Assembly (NCBI GenBank): GCA_015680685.1
Contig: MNCI01010439.1
Span: forward strand, 279,900-343,899
Reading direction: 5' to 3'
Length of the DNA stretch: 64,000 bases
Source of the DNA: Gnetum montanum
Lineage: Eukaryota; Streptophyta; Gnetopsida; Gnetales; Gnetaceae
The position numbers and the translations under genes are program-made. The notes under the pieces were generated by a model. That model made no database searches. It worked only from the letters and a program-made list of their open reading frames with translations, and was not told where the DNA came from. Numbering within the stretch: the stretch's first letter is position 1; each line of letters opens with the position of its first letter. Positions 47,401 to 58,706 of the stretch are shown here, in pieces.

Positions 47401-48480
47401 TTAAGTTATTGAAATGTCTTTTTACATTCCTTCATCCATATGAATAGAGCATCTTTCTTTGTGAGCTTGACCAACAGTTTTGCAATCTTAGAGAAATTCT
47501 CTACAAATCATCGGTAGTAGTTAGTGTGTCCAAGAAATGACAAAACATCTTTAATGATTTTTGGTTGGGGGGTTATTCCTTAGATGACCTGAATCTTTTC
47601 AAGGTCCATCTCAATCCCTGCTTGAGAAATTCTATGCACCAACACAATGTCCTCCTAAAGCATGAGATGACTCATTTTCCAATTGAGCCCAAAATTAGTC
47701 GTCACACACCTTTTAAAAACTTACTCAAGGTGCTCCAAGGCTTTCTTAAATGTAGCACCACAAGTGGAGAAGTCATCCATTAAGACTTCCACCCCACTAC
47801 CATTCTATTGCTGAAAAATGCTCAAGAACAAGCGTTGGAAGGTTGTAGGTGCATTGCATAGATCAAAGGGCATCTTACAATATGCAAAGTCCCTCAAGGA
47901 CTTGTGAATGTTATTTTAGCCTGGTCCTCAGGCGCAATCTGAATTTGGTTATAGGTACTATAACCATCTAGAAAGCTATAATAGTAATGCCCAGAAATAG
48001 TGTCTAACACCTGGTCCACAAATGGTAATGAAAATGATCTTTGAACATCATCATGTTCAAAAATTTGAAATCAACATAGACCTGCCACTTGCCACCTTTT
48101 TGTCATAATTACAAGTGGGCTAACCCACTCGCTATCCACAATTGGACAGATGAACCTTACCTTAAGGAGATGTTCAATTTCCTCTTTAATGATCTATTTC
48201 AATTTGTGATTCAGTCATCACTGTAGTTGCCTCTTAAGCTTCATGGCCCAATTAGTATAGATGTGATGTTGGCATATCCTAAGATCATTCCCTGTGAGTT
48301 CAAAATATGACCAAGCAAAGGTTGATGGCCATTTGTTGACCACCTTCAATAGCATCCTTTCCTGCTCAAGAGCAAGGTTCCCATTGATTATTACTAGCTT
48401 ACCATTGTTTAGAAATGCATATTCCATGCTAGTAGGGTTTTCAACTCTAAGGGCTCTTGTTTAAAATTGTCAAGGATTTC
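47401..48480 (-). pseudogene. Reverse transcriptase of element C (degraded)
   Basis: The N-terminal lead-in is open at 48218-48427: MEYAFLNNGKLVIINGNLA, KWPSTFAWSYFEL and LRICQHHIYTNW. The catalytic box at 47772-47783 is LMDD, with both Asp residues kept. FLDGYSTYNQ-like and VRCFLGH-like segments follow with stops. Protease lies upstream at 48763-49130. Confidence 0.86.
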
Positions 48481-48762
48481 CAACTCTCCTCAATTGGTAC
48501 CATCAACTTCATCATTGAAGAGTTGACGATGAACTTGTTCCAGTTCATCCATGCCTTCAACATAAGCACAAGTTAGGCTCTTGGTAGGTTCCATGTAAAG
48601 TGTGTTTCTTTCATAATCAATTGTCAACCGCTAGGTGCCTTCCTATTTTTTGGCTACTACGTACAAGCACTTTTGGATTTTAGATTCATCTGCACACTAT
48701 CTGCATACTTTTATTGATGTGCTTTTAATAGACCAAAGTTTTTGCCCATAGTTGCATGGAAC

Positions 48763-49130
48763 TCACTTCTTCTTAATCTTTCCAAATGCATTTTTCTTGA
48801 AAATCTCCAAGGAAAGATCTCTTATGTTCATTCGTGCATCAACAGTGCTCAACCAAGCCCTTCCCATAATGATTGGGAAGTCCCCCTTACAATTGTCAAC
48901 TTTGATCACCAAAAACTCGACAGGATACGACCATCGACAGAAAGTGGTCACAATGTCCTCCACTAGTTCAAAGGAAATAATGATGGACTGATTTGCCAAT
49001 TCTGAACAAATGTTGCTCTTCTTAAAAGAAGGCAAGTTCCAAGAATTGTACATTTCATGGAAAATCAAGTTGACACTAGAACCTGAATCAAGAAGAGCTT
49101 TGCATGGCACATTTCTAGCAATCTACAAGT
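48763..49130 (-). pseudogene. Protease of element C (active-site motif intact)
   Basis: An open stretch of 115 codons beginning MPCKALLDSGSSVNLIFHE. This is the only copy here with the retropepsin triad DSG intact, followed by the second motif FPIIMGRAWLS and the linker IRDLSLEIFKKNAFGKI. It lies between gag and RT as in other Ty3/gypsy polyproteins. It is no longer part of one open gag-pol frame. Confidence 0.85.
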
Positions 49131-49199
49131 AGATGAGAGGACTCCCAAGATCAGCTCATTTCCTAGGAAGGTTGCTAGCCTTGATCTAATCAAATACAG

Positions 49200-51661
49200 C
49201 ATGGGTTAACATAACTATGTGGATCTTGGGAGGCATTTTGTTTGAAGGGCTCTCAAAAAAATGGATGCAGAGGATGAAGGAGACATAGGACGACCAACCA
49301 CATAAGTAGGTAAGGGCTTGGTAGGCCTATTGGTTTAGAAGAATGATCTTTTATGGGAGTTAGGTTTTGAACCATTTGGCTAAGGAGCTGGCTATAGGTT
49401 AATAGCCCTGGTAGTGTTATGTTGCTATGATTGTGCAAGAATTTTGTCCTACATGGATGGAGTAGGTGGTAATTGGGTTAAGGGTGGAGGAATATGTATT
49501 GAAGGATGAGTAGGGTGATAAGGATATGGGGATTCCTCTTTAGGAGATGGAGAATAAGTTCTATAATACTTTGAAGGGTAGTAGTGATGGTAACAAGAAA
49601 CATGACTAGAAGAGTCACGTAGAGACATGGGTTGCTGAACATAGTACCCATACAAATCTAGCTGCCTATAAGGGTACTACTACCTTGGTGGTGGCATCCC
49701 CCACGACTGTGAATACTACCACTAATGGTTTTGCTCATACGGTTGTGGTGGAGCTCCACTTAGATAATAAGCTTGTTGTTATTAGTGGAACTACCTTAGG
49801 TTGACTTGAGGATAAGGCAACCTTCTAGGTGCTTGCCTTCATGCTAATTTAGGATTCATAGCATACACCCCAAGTTCCTATAAGTGTGACACAACAGGGC
49901 AACATCCCTTGGGATGTTCATATTGGCAAATGTCACACCCACTATCATCATCTGATTCTAACTCCATAACCTCTTCTACTACTATAGCTTTGCCAAAAAA
50001 ATGATACACCCTTTGGTAAGCATGTTTAGCTTCTTTTCTTCTCCTGTGGTCATAGGCACTACCTTGCTCTTGGGATTCTTCTTTAATTTTCAAAGTAATT
50101 CGAACTTTTTTATCCAAATATTCCCATATTTTGTCAACCTTAGCTAAAATTTCAAACATAGATTTTTGAATTGGCAAGGTTTTTCATTGTATCACTTCAT
50201 CAAGTGGTGCCTCTCCCTCATTGTCATAGAATCGAACCTCCCTTTTTTTGATGGAAGGATCCCAGTTATACTCCTCAACACTTTCCCATTTTATCAACTC
50301 ACCTTCTTCTTTTGCAACCTACTCAATTAGCCTTTGAATCTGATGAGCTTGTAGTTCTAATAGTCTCCCTTGGACATAGATCCCAAGAGCTCTTCTCATT
50401 TTTTATCAGAGCCCATCTATGATATGGCGAAGCTGCTCTCATTAAGAAAAACCATGGCCAAGACATTTGTACAAAATGGAATAATACTTGTCAATGGTTG
50501 CATCCAAGGTTTCATGTGTTCCTTATTGCTAGTCTTGGATTTTCTTCCTCAAGTTGGACACTCTAGAGTATGTCTAATATTTATCATTGAACAACTCAAG
50601 CATCGTACTCCATCTGCAAATTGATTTTGAGCAATACCAACTTTCTACTTCTTTTATGAGTGTCTTGTGAAGTGGCTTAAGTTTCTACTAGTCATTTTCT
50701 ATGTTCTACAAGGCATAGGAATTGTGAAAGGCCTAAATATGGGACTATGGATCTACGTTCTCCCCTCAAATTTTGGGATATTATTCATATTCAACCTCTT
50801 GATTTTTCTATCTTTCACATGCCTGGTTGGAATTCTGACTACCTCTACAATGTTTAGCATGCTTCAAGCTGCCAGTAAATGCTCATCATTGTCATAATTT
50901 CAATGATGCCTATGATGTTCTCTACTATCCCTTCATTCATTGTAAGGTCTACAATCATTATCCCATCATTCACCTCCATCATAGTTTCATCCCTTGCAGT
51001 TTTGATCAAATTTGAAGGAGGAAGAAGAAGATGTAGATGAAGAGGATGAAGAGGGAGGAGGATTTCCACCACCACGGTGTCTACCACCTCCTCTCCACTT
51101 GTCATAGCCACGATCATCATGTTTATTATCATCACAATGCTTGCCCGAGCCCTTGCCTTAACTTCTACTTTTGCCTAAACCTGGATTGTTGATAATGGAC
51201 TACAGATTTGGGTTCAAGCCTCCTTCACCAAAGTCAAAGCGTAGAGAATCTTCATGTTGAGAACTCCCAAAGGAAAGATCCTCATTATTATTTTGGTTCA
51301 ATAGGAATAAGGGGTTAGTGAACCATCTCCCCTTCGTAGCTTCATGGCACTTCTCCTAGTGCCAATCTCATTTGTGTTATGTTTCTATGAGATGGAAGTC
51401 CTGATATTCATGGTCCTACATAACATATTCATCATGGAGATCCTGGATACCCAACCTCTTAAGAGTTTGGAGCAGCATCCCAGGAAAAGATCAATTGAGA
51501 GGTAACACAATGGTGCCCTCCATATCTCTCCACCACAACTACTCATCCTAATGCAATATGAAGGTGAAATTAGGTAAAAACTCATCTGGATGAGTGTACA
51601 TCACTTTGAATTCTTGGGGAACTAGCAGTTTTGATTCATCATGCCTATGAGAAGAAGACAT
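49200..51661 (-). pseudogene. gag: gag of element C (degraded)
   Basis: It starts MSSSHRHDESKLLVPQEFK at ATG 51661, with VMYTHPDEFLPNFTF following. A Gly/Arg/Ser-rich stretch (50990-51140) and NMNNIPKF (about 50780) lead into a shifted capsid region. An open piece at 49878-50177 has LAKVDKIWEYLDKK and the knuckle CDICQYEHPKGCCPVVSHL. The tail at 49253-49655 is Tyr/Ser/Pro-rich (YYPSKYYRTYSPSPKEE). Numerous TAG stops stand where relatives have Gln. Confidence 0.85.
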
Positions 51662-51814
51662 TTTGGATTAGAGAAAAAAATTCAGTGTGCTTAAATTATC
51701 ATTATAATTATTATTTTTTATATTTTTTTCAAATGATTTTGACCTTAGGATTCACTCCAATGATCTTAAATAATATTTACTAAGTCCTAAATAGCACACG
51801 TATCAAACTACAAG

Positions 51815-51833
51815 TCCTCAGCAACAGCGCCAA
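51815..51833 (-). other. Primer binding site of element C
   Basis: Minus strand TTGGCGCTGTTGCTGAGGA directly after the 5' LTR; a tRNA-Asp-like PBS with a few changes. Confidence 0.82.
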
Positions 51834-52708
51834 TGATGAGCGATAAGTAGACCCTATGCCCAACCATACGAATCACTAAGCATTCATGGGCAATCCAGTC
51901 GAGTTCTGTAGACTTATATCCTTCTTCTAAGTACATTGGTCTTTAGGAAGTAAAACTAACTATTACAATTGTTGTCTTCCCAATTACACTTATGAAATGC
52001 AAAGATATGGTTAAGTGCAACTGAGGCACATGATTTTTATCATTTTTATGTTTTATGTTTTAAGTTGCCTAAGGATAAAGAATAATGTATAAAATAAAAT
52101 AATTAAATTGCTAATTTAATCTAACTAGCTACACCTAACTAATCCAAACATAAGCATTTGTTCCCACTTGTTGTACACATCCTAAACACGTTTAACGCTA
52201 CTGGGTTACCAAATGTTAAGCATTACTGGGATTATCAAGCATCGAGTGTATGGTCAAAGTGGTCATAATTATGTGCTTAACTAATCACTATTTAATTTAG
52301 CTTAAATAATTATTTAATTATTTAAAGCATTAAAGGAAATTACATAAAACATTAAATGCATAAGTAAACAATTAATGTATTTTGAAGTGCTGCAAGGTTC
52401 ATCAGAAAGCTCATCTTTATTACCGCACATACTACCGTACTTAGGTACAATAGTGCTTGAATAAAGATCCATACACTCTTTGACTCCTATTACAGGCACT
52501 TAGAAAAATATTCTAACTTTTAAATGACAAAGTTGCAAGAGCTTCACTACAACTATGAAAAAGATGTCATAAACACGGTGGGTAAGCATGTATTTATAGG
52601 AAAAAAAAGACATTGCATCAACGAGGCCATGTCAATGCATCAAATCCCATGTCGATGTGACCATGTTGACAAGGCCCTTCAACACAACCCAGAAAATGCA
52701 ACTCATCA
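51834..52708 (-). repeat. 5' LTR of element C
   Basis: It runs from TGATGAGCGATAAGTAGACC to AACTCATCA. It pairs with 12189-12924 plus 26026-26138. The U3 array (about 52615-52690) has ATCAACGAGGCC and ATGTCGATG units; TATTTATAG on the plus strand at about 52592 is the TATA position. It is followed by TTAAG. Confidence 0.93.
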
Positions 52709-52713
52709 TTAAG

Positions 52714-53579
52714 CATCGATCATAGGTTGTTGTTTCTCACTTAGACTAGTGGTAACTTTGTCAAGGATGGTTTAGTCCAAAGTGAGGCATATAATTATGA
52801 TGTTGTTGGGCCTTGAACTAAATTAACCAATAATATAGAAATTAATTATTTAATCTAATTAATAATAATCTTAAATTCTAAACTATCTTAAGGATGATGA
52901 GTGTCCATTCTCAACTTGGCGTACACATTTTGAACTCGCATACTCACTACTTGGATTACTGTGTTATGCTACTAGGTGAACTAAGTAATAACGCTACTGG
53001 GATTACCAAGTGAATACATGTTTATGCTCAAAATTGATCACACTCATTTCACTAATTGATTAACATGCATAGAAATGTAAATATTAACTAAGTACATAGA
53101 AAGTAAATTGTATTAAAAGTAAATCTATTCTAAGTCAAAGTACTACAATGAATATGAATTAATCTTGATCTTATTGTTGTTAATGGAATGTGTCTAGGTA
53201 TAATGCCACTTGAATAAGATGCCATATAATTTACTCAAATCCATGCTGCAAGCACTCACTAACATTTTTGCTAAGATTATAAACTAAAACTACAAGGGTT
53301 TAGCTATACTATTGACCAAATGGTGCCAAATACAAAGTGGGTACTTGCATATTTATAGACTAATATAGACACTACGTTGATGGGGATGCATCAACATAAC
53401 TAAGTTATAGTAGATGCGACGTAGCATTTGTATAGCAAATGCAATGCAAAATCTACGATGTAGCAACCAATTGAGATGCGTTGACAAAGATGCTATAATG
53501 CAGATGTGATGAAGCATTTGTGATATAACATTTATGATATCTTAGCTAACTAAGATACTTGACAAAATAATGTTTCATC
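52714..53579 (-). repeat. 3' LTR of element F, right part
   Basis: It continues the LTR fragment at 12134-12188 with GATCATAGGTTG and CTTAGACTAGTGG, matching the LTRs of A and F. The U3 repeats (53370-53560) are decayed GATGCG/GTAGCA-type units. It ends GTTTCATCA, beside a PPT. Confidence 0.78.
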
Positions 53580-53594
53580 ATATCCCCACAACTA
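53580..53594 (-). other. Terminal polypurine tract of element F
   Basis: Minus strand TTAGTTGTGGGGATA abuts the LTR; it matches the PPT of C apart from a shorter G-run. Confidence 0.75.
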
Positions 53595-53762
53595 AGCTAC
53601 CCAGCAGATCAAGTTTCATTAGCTAGTTTATTATGAGATTTTTATATAATGATTTTATAACATTCCGCTATGTTATTTGATTCTCGTGTTGTATGATGCA
53701 CTCTAATTCCTATGTTCCACTAAGTTATGGTTTATTCTTAAGCTTGGGTTGGGTTGGACTTA

Positions 53763-54093
53763 TGATGAATCGTGGTTAACCAAGTGCTGATATCAGAGCC
53801 CTATTATCGAACCCTTGTTAACCAGGTGCTGTTATCGGACCCCTGTTATCAGACCTTTGTTGACCAGGTGTTGATATCATACCCTTGTTATCGAACACTT
53901 GTTAACCAGCTCCTAATATTGAGCCCTTGATATCGGACCTATGTCAACTAGGCCACGTTAACGAAGCCTCGTTGACGCGGTCACGTTGACGTGGCCTCAT
54001 CGATGCATCCATCCATGCGTTGACGTGGCCTCTTGTATATGCATTAGGCTGAAATGTACCCAACTGGGGGTTCACACACTTGATTAAAGTTGG
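53763..54093. other. Patchwork insertion in element F where ORF3 should be
   Basis: Three pieces lie side by side. Positions 53763-54027 are an inverted copy of the U3 end of an LTR like 58450-58706, beginning TGATGAATCGTGG. Positions 54028-54050 are identical to 23 bases of F's gag at 57358-57380. Positions 54053-54093 match 55679-55719 at 39 of 41 positions. They replace ORF3, which is absent from F. Positions 53595-53762 to the left hold no recognisable feature. Confidence 0.6.
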
Positions 54094-55550
54094 TTACATG
54101 CCTTTAATAAATGTTGAATTCTTTTCTTAGTGTGATTTAGGATTAGAAATTTTTATGAAAATTCCCCTAAAGGCTTTGATATTGGGCCCAATTTGATTAG
54201 GTGACTCCAAAGAATAATTTTCATGGTCTAGGTGAAGGGATAAAATTAATGGTGAAGGGATAAAATTAATGGTAGCATTTTTAGCAGTTTTGAGGTCATT
54301 TACCCTTGACAATATCCTTCAGGCAATGACAAATTTCGAAAAAACTACTACGTGCAACTTGACACATACCCTTCCCCCATGACTAACTGAAACACTCCGG
54401 GTTATGGTGCATAGGAACGTTGGAATTTAAAATGATGATAAAGGAAAAGATAATTAGAGTAATGCAATACTTGGAGGGTGTAAGATGATGTGGTGATGTG
54501 CAAAGAGTGCAAAATACAAAAGTCACGCAAGTGGGTCCTCCCCAAAGTAGGTTCCAACCTATAATGCCCTTACGTAACCAGATCTTAAAATGTCCGTAGG
54601 TACTAGAAGGGTTGAATGTAATCCACACCAGTTCCACAAAATACACACATGTAGATACCATCGTGATGAGGTATGAATTCAATGCTACACAAGACACAAG
54701 TCACCATTATAGGAACAGCGAGGTAAGGCAAATTATAGAGGGGATTGTAGAGATTGGGACATGAGGTAATTGGCCTAAGGCACAATGAATCCTCAGTGTA
54801 AGGCATGATTAATGTGTCATTAACCTGTCGCTCCAAAATCAAGACCAAGTTCATTCCTTCGATCAATGACATTGCATTATTTCATCCAATGATGGACAAC
54901 CATAAGAGCATCATGACAGCAAGGCATACGATCACTTGGCATTTCGTCCAAGTGAGGAGTAATTTAGAATTTTTTCTGCAGCACATGTTTTTTTGTTAAA
55001 GTATGCTTAAGCCATAGAAGCTGCCTACCTTCAGGCATGGGTGCATGTCTTTCCAGTGGGACCCCCTAGAATAGCGTTGGGTTCTTTATTGGGTGCCTTT
55101 ACTACTCTTACTCCCATTTTTCGTTAGATCTACAAGGATCTTAGTACAACCAAGCTGCATGATAGCTCCTATAGATGTCACCAAAGAGAATCCACAAGTC
55201 CCCTTGATGTCATACCCTGGCCATTCCTGCTTAGTCCATCCTTCTTCGCTTTGGGCATAATGAGTATAAAATTACTTTAAGTTTTAATGATGTCAAGAAG
55301 ATCACTGTTCCCAGAGTAGAACCTCTTATAAATAGAATGGGTGGATGGATGTGATGGGCTCATTGTCCAAGTAATTAGTTACCTGAGACTTGATAGCATA
55401 GAACAACACCTCAACCAATAAGTCACATGAGTATTTTATTTATCGATGATATTACCCTCAAAAAGATAAAATAATAAATTGGAAAACAAAAAATTGTAAA
55501 ATCAAAGAAAAGGAAAATCATTTACTAATTTTGCTTGTTAGAATGGAGGA
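54094..55550 (-). other. Noncoding spacer of element F
   Basis: It corresponds to A's spacer. A donor-like site (minus strand CAAGG|GTAAATG) near 54312 matches A's intron donor. A 20-bp tandem pair (ggtgaagggataaaattaat) lies at about 54232-54271. The shared motif gcatgggtgcatgtctttcc is at 55035-55054. No coding region is supported. Confidence 0.6.
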
Positions 55551-55564
55551 TATCCCCCATAACT
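55551..55564 (-). other. Central polypurine tract of element F
   Basis: Minus strand AGTTATGGGGGATA lies directly beyond the end of gag, as in A, although pol is missing. Confidence 0.55.
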
Positions 55565-55746
55565 AAACTTTTGAGCATGGCTAGAATTAACAAATAGAAA
55601 ATGCGGATCCATGCATGTGGGAAATATTGGAGTATGGTCATATCCAAATCATGGGGTGTCTTTTGATGTGGTGGTTAGAATGTACCCAACTTGGGTTTCA
55701 CACACTTGATTAAAGTTGGCATAGTGGGGCAAATTATAAGATGCGG

Positions 55747-57872
55747 TTAACTGATAAGGAGTTGACCCACTATGGCACTCGTAACGTAAGATGGTATGCA
55801 AGGATTGATATGTCTTCCCACGTGGCTATATTCATTGGGCTGCATGGTTGTTGGAGTGTTGATTGATGGCCCAAATAGAGTAACAGGAGGCATTGAGTTT
55901 GAGGAGGCATATGCATCACAATGTTGAACTTGCGCTGAGTTGGAGGATGCAATGGTTTCGGAATCGTGATGTCTCTTTCTATGGTCTTGCCGAAAGAAAG
56001 GACGCTTTTGACATTGTGGAGGGTTCCCACTGCTGTTGACAGTAGCAGCACAAGTAATGTTCATGGGTCGATGCTATGGTGAAAAACCTTCTGGCACAAC
56101 TGGTGGCGATGTAGAAGGAGGTGAATGATGAGAATGTTGAGGGTGAAGAGAAGTGTAAGGTACATGAGGTGGTGACCTTGGTGGAAAGGGCATGAGTTGA
56201 TAGTACTCAGGAGAATGATAACAATTTGGTGAAGTAGAGGATGATGATCTGGTTGGAGAAATAAGGTGTTGAACATGGTAAGCATTTGGCGTTGGGACAT
56301 ACAAAGGATATGGTTGGGTTGGTGATGGCCTCCACCACGACTAGGGCTTTTGCCATTGTGGTTGAACCCGATATTTCTGTACGAAATATGGATGTAACAT
56401 TCCTCCCCAATGCTCATGTAAATGTGACAAAACTGGGCATTGGCCTTTGGGGTGATCGTACAAATAGATGTTACATTGATATGTGAAGTTGGCAATTGAG
56501 TTCTTATTCTTATTATCTTCTACCCTTTGTTTTGATTGTTGCGTGGTGTCCTATCCTATATCTTGATTTGGCATAGTTGTATCTCTACTATTGTTAGCAT
56601 ATTCTTCATATTTTCCATGCACACACTCCGTCATCTTATTAATCTTTGCCTTGATTTCATCTAGTGATTGTTGCATTGGCAAAGGTAGAAATGGTTGCAC
56701 TTCCTCAAGGTGAGCTGATTTCTCCTCTTTATGGCTATGGACCTTTGTTAATTTGAGATTTTGGTCCTATTGAGAGCTTTCAACATTCTCCCATTTAGCC
56801 ATTTCTCCTTCTTCTTTTGCTACCCATTGGATAAGCTCTTGGAGTTGGTGGGTCCGTAGCTCATATAGTTGACCTAGGGCATACATCCCTAGGGTTTCCC
56901 TTGTTTCATTACGGAGCCCATCTATGATATGGTACATTAGCCTTTCCTCGGAAAACCCATGGCATAAGCAGTTGTTTAACAATGCATAATATTTGTCTAA
57001 GGCCATGTCCAAGGGTTCATGTTGCCCTTGTTTCCATTCTTGATTTGTCTCCTCAAGGGCGACACTCTTGCATAGGTTTGATATCTTTCGTTGAAGAGTT
57101 CTACCATTGTTGGCCAACGTCGAATTGATTTCGGTTTTAAGGACCTATACCATACTTTTGCTTGGCCAACGAATGTCATAGGAAAGAGCTTAAGTTTTTG
57201 CCACCCATTATCAATATTGTTCCATACATAGGCATCATAGAAGGCTTGTAAATGATGTTGCGGATCTAAATCATAGCCTCCCGAAAACTTGGGAAAGTTA
57301 TTTAAATCAAGCCTGGGTAGATGGCTTTCCTTGTGATGCTTGCGGGATATTCAAACAGCCTCTTGTATATGCATTAGGCTCTTAGTGGCCAGCAGGGGTT
57401 CATCGTCACTAGGTAGATTATGAATTTACGAGTTGGGACGATGTTGTCTTCGTTCATGTTGGCATTTCTGACTTTGCCCGTGGGCTCGATTTTTATTTCT
57501 ATGCCGACCCCTTGAAAGACGATCATCTGTGTCACGACCTAATGTTGAAGGAGCAGAAGAAGAGAAAGAACTAGAAGACTCGTCATGACTTTTGTAAGTC
57601 TTCCAATCATCCCTGGATAGATTCTTATTAACTATTGAGAAGGTCCTAAGCCTTATAGGCCCCCACGTTCTATGGGATGTCCCATCCTCACTAGAGGTGC
57701 TAGAGTTAGAGGACAAGAGTCCTTGAGTACCGTTGGGGTGCTCATGATCATAGGAGACCCTTGCATAGGATTGAGTAGTCATAACTTCATCTTCATCATC
57801 ATATATTTCATTGGTTCTCAAATGAATTGCCTCACTAGTTATGGAATGGTCATAGTCTTGTGAGAGAGACAT
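55747..57872 (-). pseudogene. gag: gag of element F (degraded)
   Basis: It starts MSLSQDYDHSITSEAIHLRT at 57872 and is open for 148 codons (Ser/Arg-rich). The capsid region at 56767-57330 is well kept: LDLNNFPKFSGGYDLDPQ, VGQAKVWYRSLKPKSI, ELFNERYQTYARV, EPLDMALDKYYALLNN and IIDGLRNETRETLGMYALG. The knuckle at about 56400-56450 reads CNIYLYDHPKGQCP, with the second Cys lost. The Pro/His-rich tail ends near 55747. Few stops are present, so this is the best-preserved capsid here even though F is the oldest layer. Confidence 0.87.
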
Positions 57873-57986
57873 TGTTGTGAATCGTGTGCGACTTAGTTGA
57901 AATTAATTTCTTTTCTAAAAGATATATCGTGAATACTTTGTTACAGTGATCTTGTATTATATAACTAATCTAGATAACTAGCACCG

Positions 57987-58005
57987 TCCCTGACAATGGC
58001 GCCAA
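57987..58005 (-). other. Primer binding site of element F
   Basis: Minus strand TTGGCGCCATTGTCAGGGA beside the LTR; it keeps the TGGCGCC core of the tRNA-Asp-type PBS. Confidence 0.87.
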
Positions 58006-58706
58006 TGATGAGTGGCGAGGTATCCCTACACTCAACCATACAAATACGAGTGTTCACGCACGATCCAATTGAACTTCGTGGATAGGCTAGTTGTGGTATC
58101 TAGATCGTTACATGTTGATTGTAGTTCGTTGTCTTCCCACTTGGACTAGTATTTGCTTTGTCACGTATGGTTTAGTCCAGAGTGAGGTGTATGATGGGGC
58201 CTAAACTAGTGCTACTCCTAGAGGCAATGGAAAATAACTTTGTTTTAGCTAAGAGGGAGTGGGAGAAGAGAATCTAAGATGGTTCCGTACAATTACAAGC
58301 ATCACACTGCGGGCATGCACTTGGGAAAATAGTCTAACTCCTACAGAAACAAACTGCAAGAGCTTCCCTACAATTAACCCAAAAGATGCCTAAGTGTGGT
58401 GGGTGCGCACTTATTTATAGCTAGAGACAGACACTACGTTAACGAGGCTACGTTAACGCATGGATGGATGTGTCAACGGGGCTACGTAAACGCGGCCGCG
58501 TCGACAGCCGACGCGACCTAGTTGACACAGGTCCAATATCAAGGGCCCGATATCGGGACCTGGTTAACAAGGGTCCGATAACAAGGGTCCGATATCAACA
58601 CCTGGTTAACAAAGGTCCAATAACAAGGGTCCGATATCAACACCGGGTTAACAAGGGTCTGATAACAGGGGTCCAATATCAGCACCTAGTTAACCACGAT
58701 TCATCA
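58006..58706 (-). repeat. 5' LTR of element F, CpG-rich U3
   Basis: It runs from TGATGAGTGGCGAGG to CGATTCATCA, 701 bp, with a central part missing relative to 52714-53579. The TATA box (minus strand CTATAAATA) lies at about 58412-58420. Upstream of it, the U3 has GTTAACG and GCGGCCGCGTCGAC sites and a 42-bp tandem array in which GGTTAAC-type sites recur at 58562, 58604, 58646 and 58688. It is the last repeat before the host-like sequence. Confidence 0.88.

Larger units (their letters stand above)
12189..52708 (-). mobile_element. Element C: full-length Athila-like element carrying nested B and D
   Basis: A minus-strand Ty3/gypsy element of about 13.0 kb once B, D and their target duplications are removed. 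The order from the right is 5' LTR 51834-52708, PBS, gag, protease, RT, RNase H (to 47021), then past D integrase 31180-32599, central PPT, spacer, ORF3 26391-29217, PPT and the 3' LTR split by B. The integrase and ORF3 pieces on one side of D and the RT and RNase H pieces on the other complement each other without overlap. This supports a single interrupted element. Confidence 0.92.
12134..58706 (-). mobile_element. Element F: oldest, gag-only Athila-like element interrupted by element C
   Basis: The start of the 3' LTR lies at 12134-12188 and resumes at 52714-53579 on the other side of element C. The inside (53580-58005) contains a PPT, a rearranged filler, a noncoding spacer, gag and a PBS, and is closed by the 5' LTR at 58006-58706. 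Without inserts F is about 6.0 kb. It lacks pol and ORF3. Its two LTRs differ strongly (the right one lacks a central part), and no clear target duplication was found (GCTAG left, ACTTA right). The pairing of these two LTRs is therefore likely rather than proven. Confidence 0.65.

Noticed and set aside
58540-58706. Regular 42-bp palindromic repeats resembling a CRISPR array
   Set aside because: They lie inside an LTR U3 of a plant retrotransposon, the repeats and spacers are equally variable, and no cas genes exist here.
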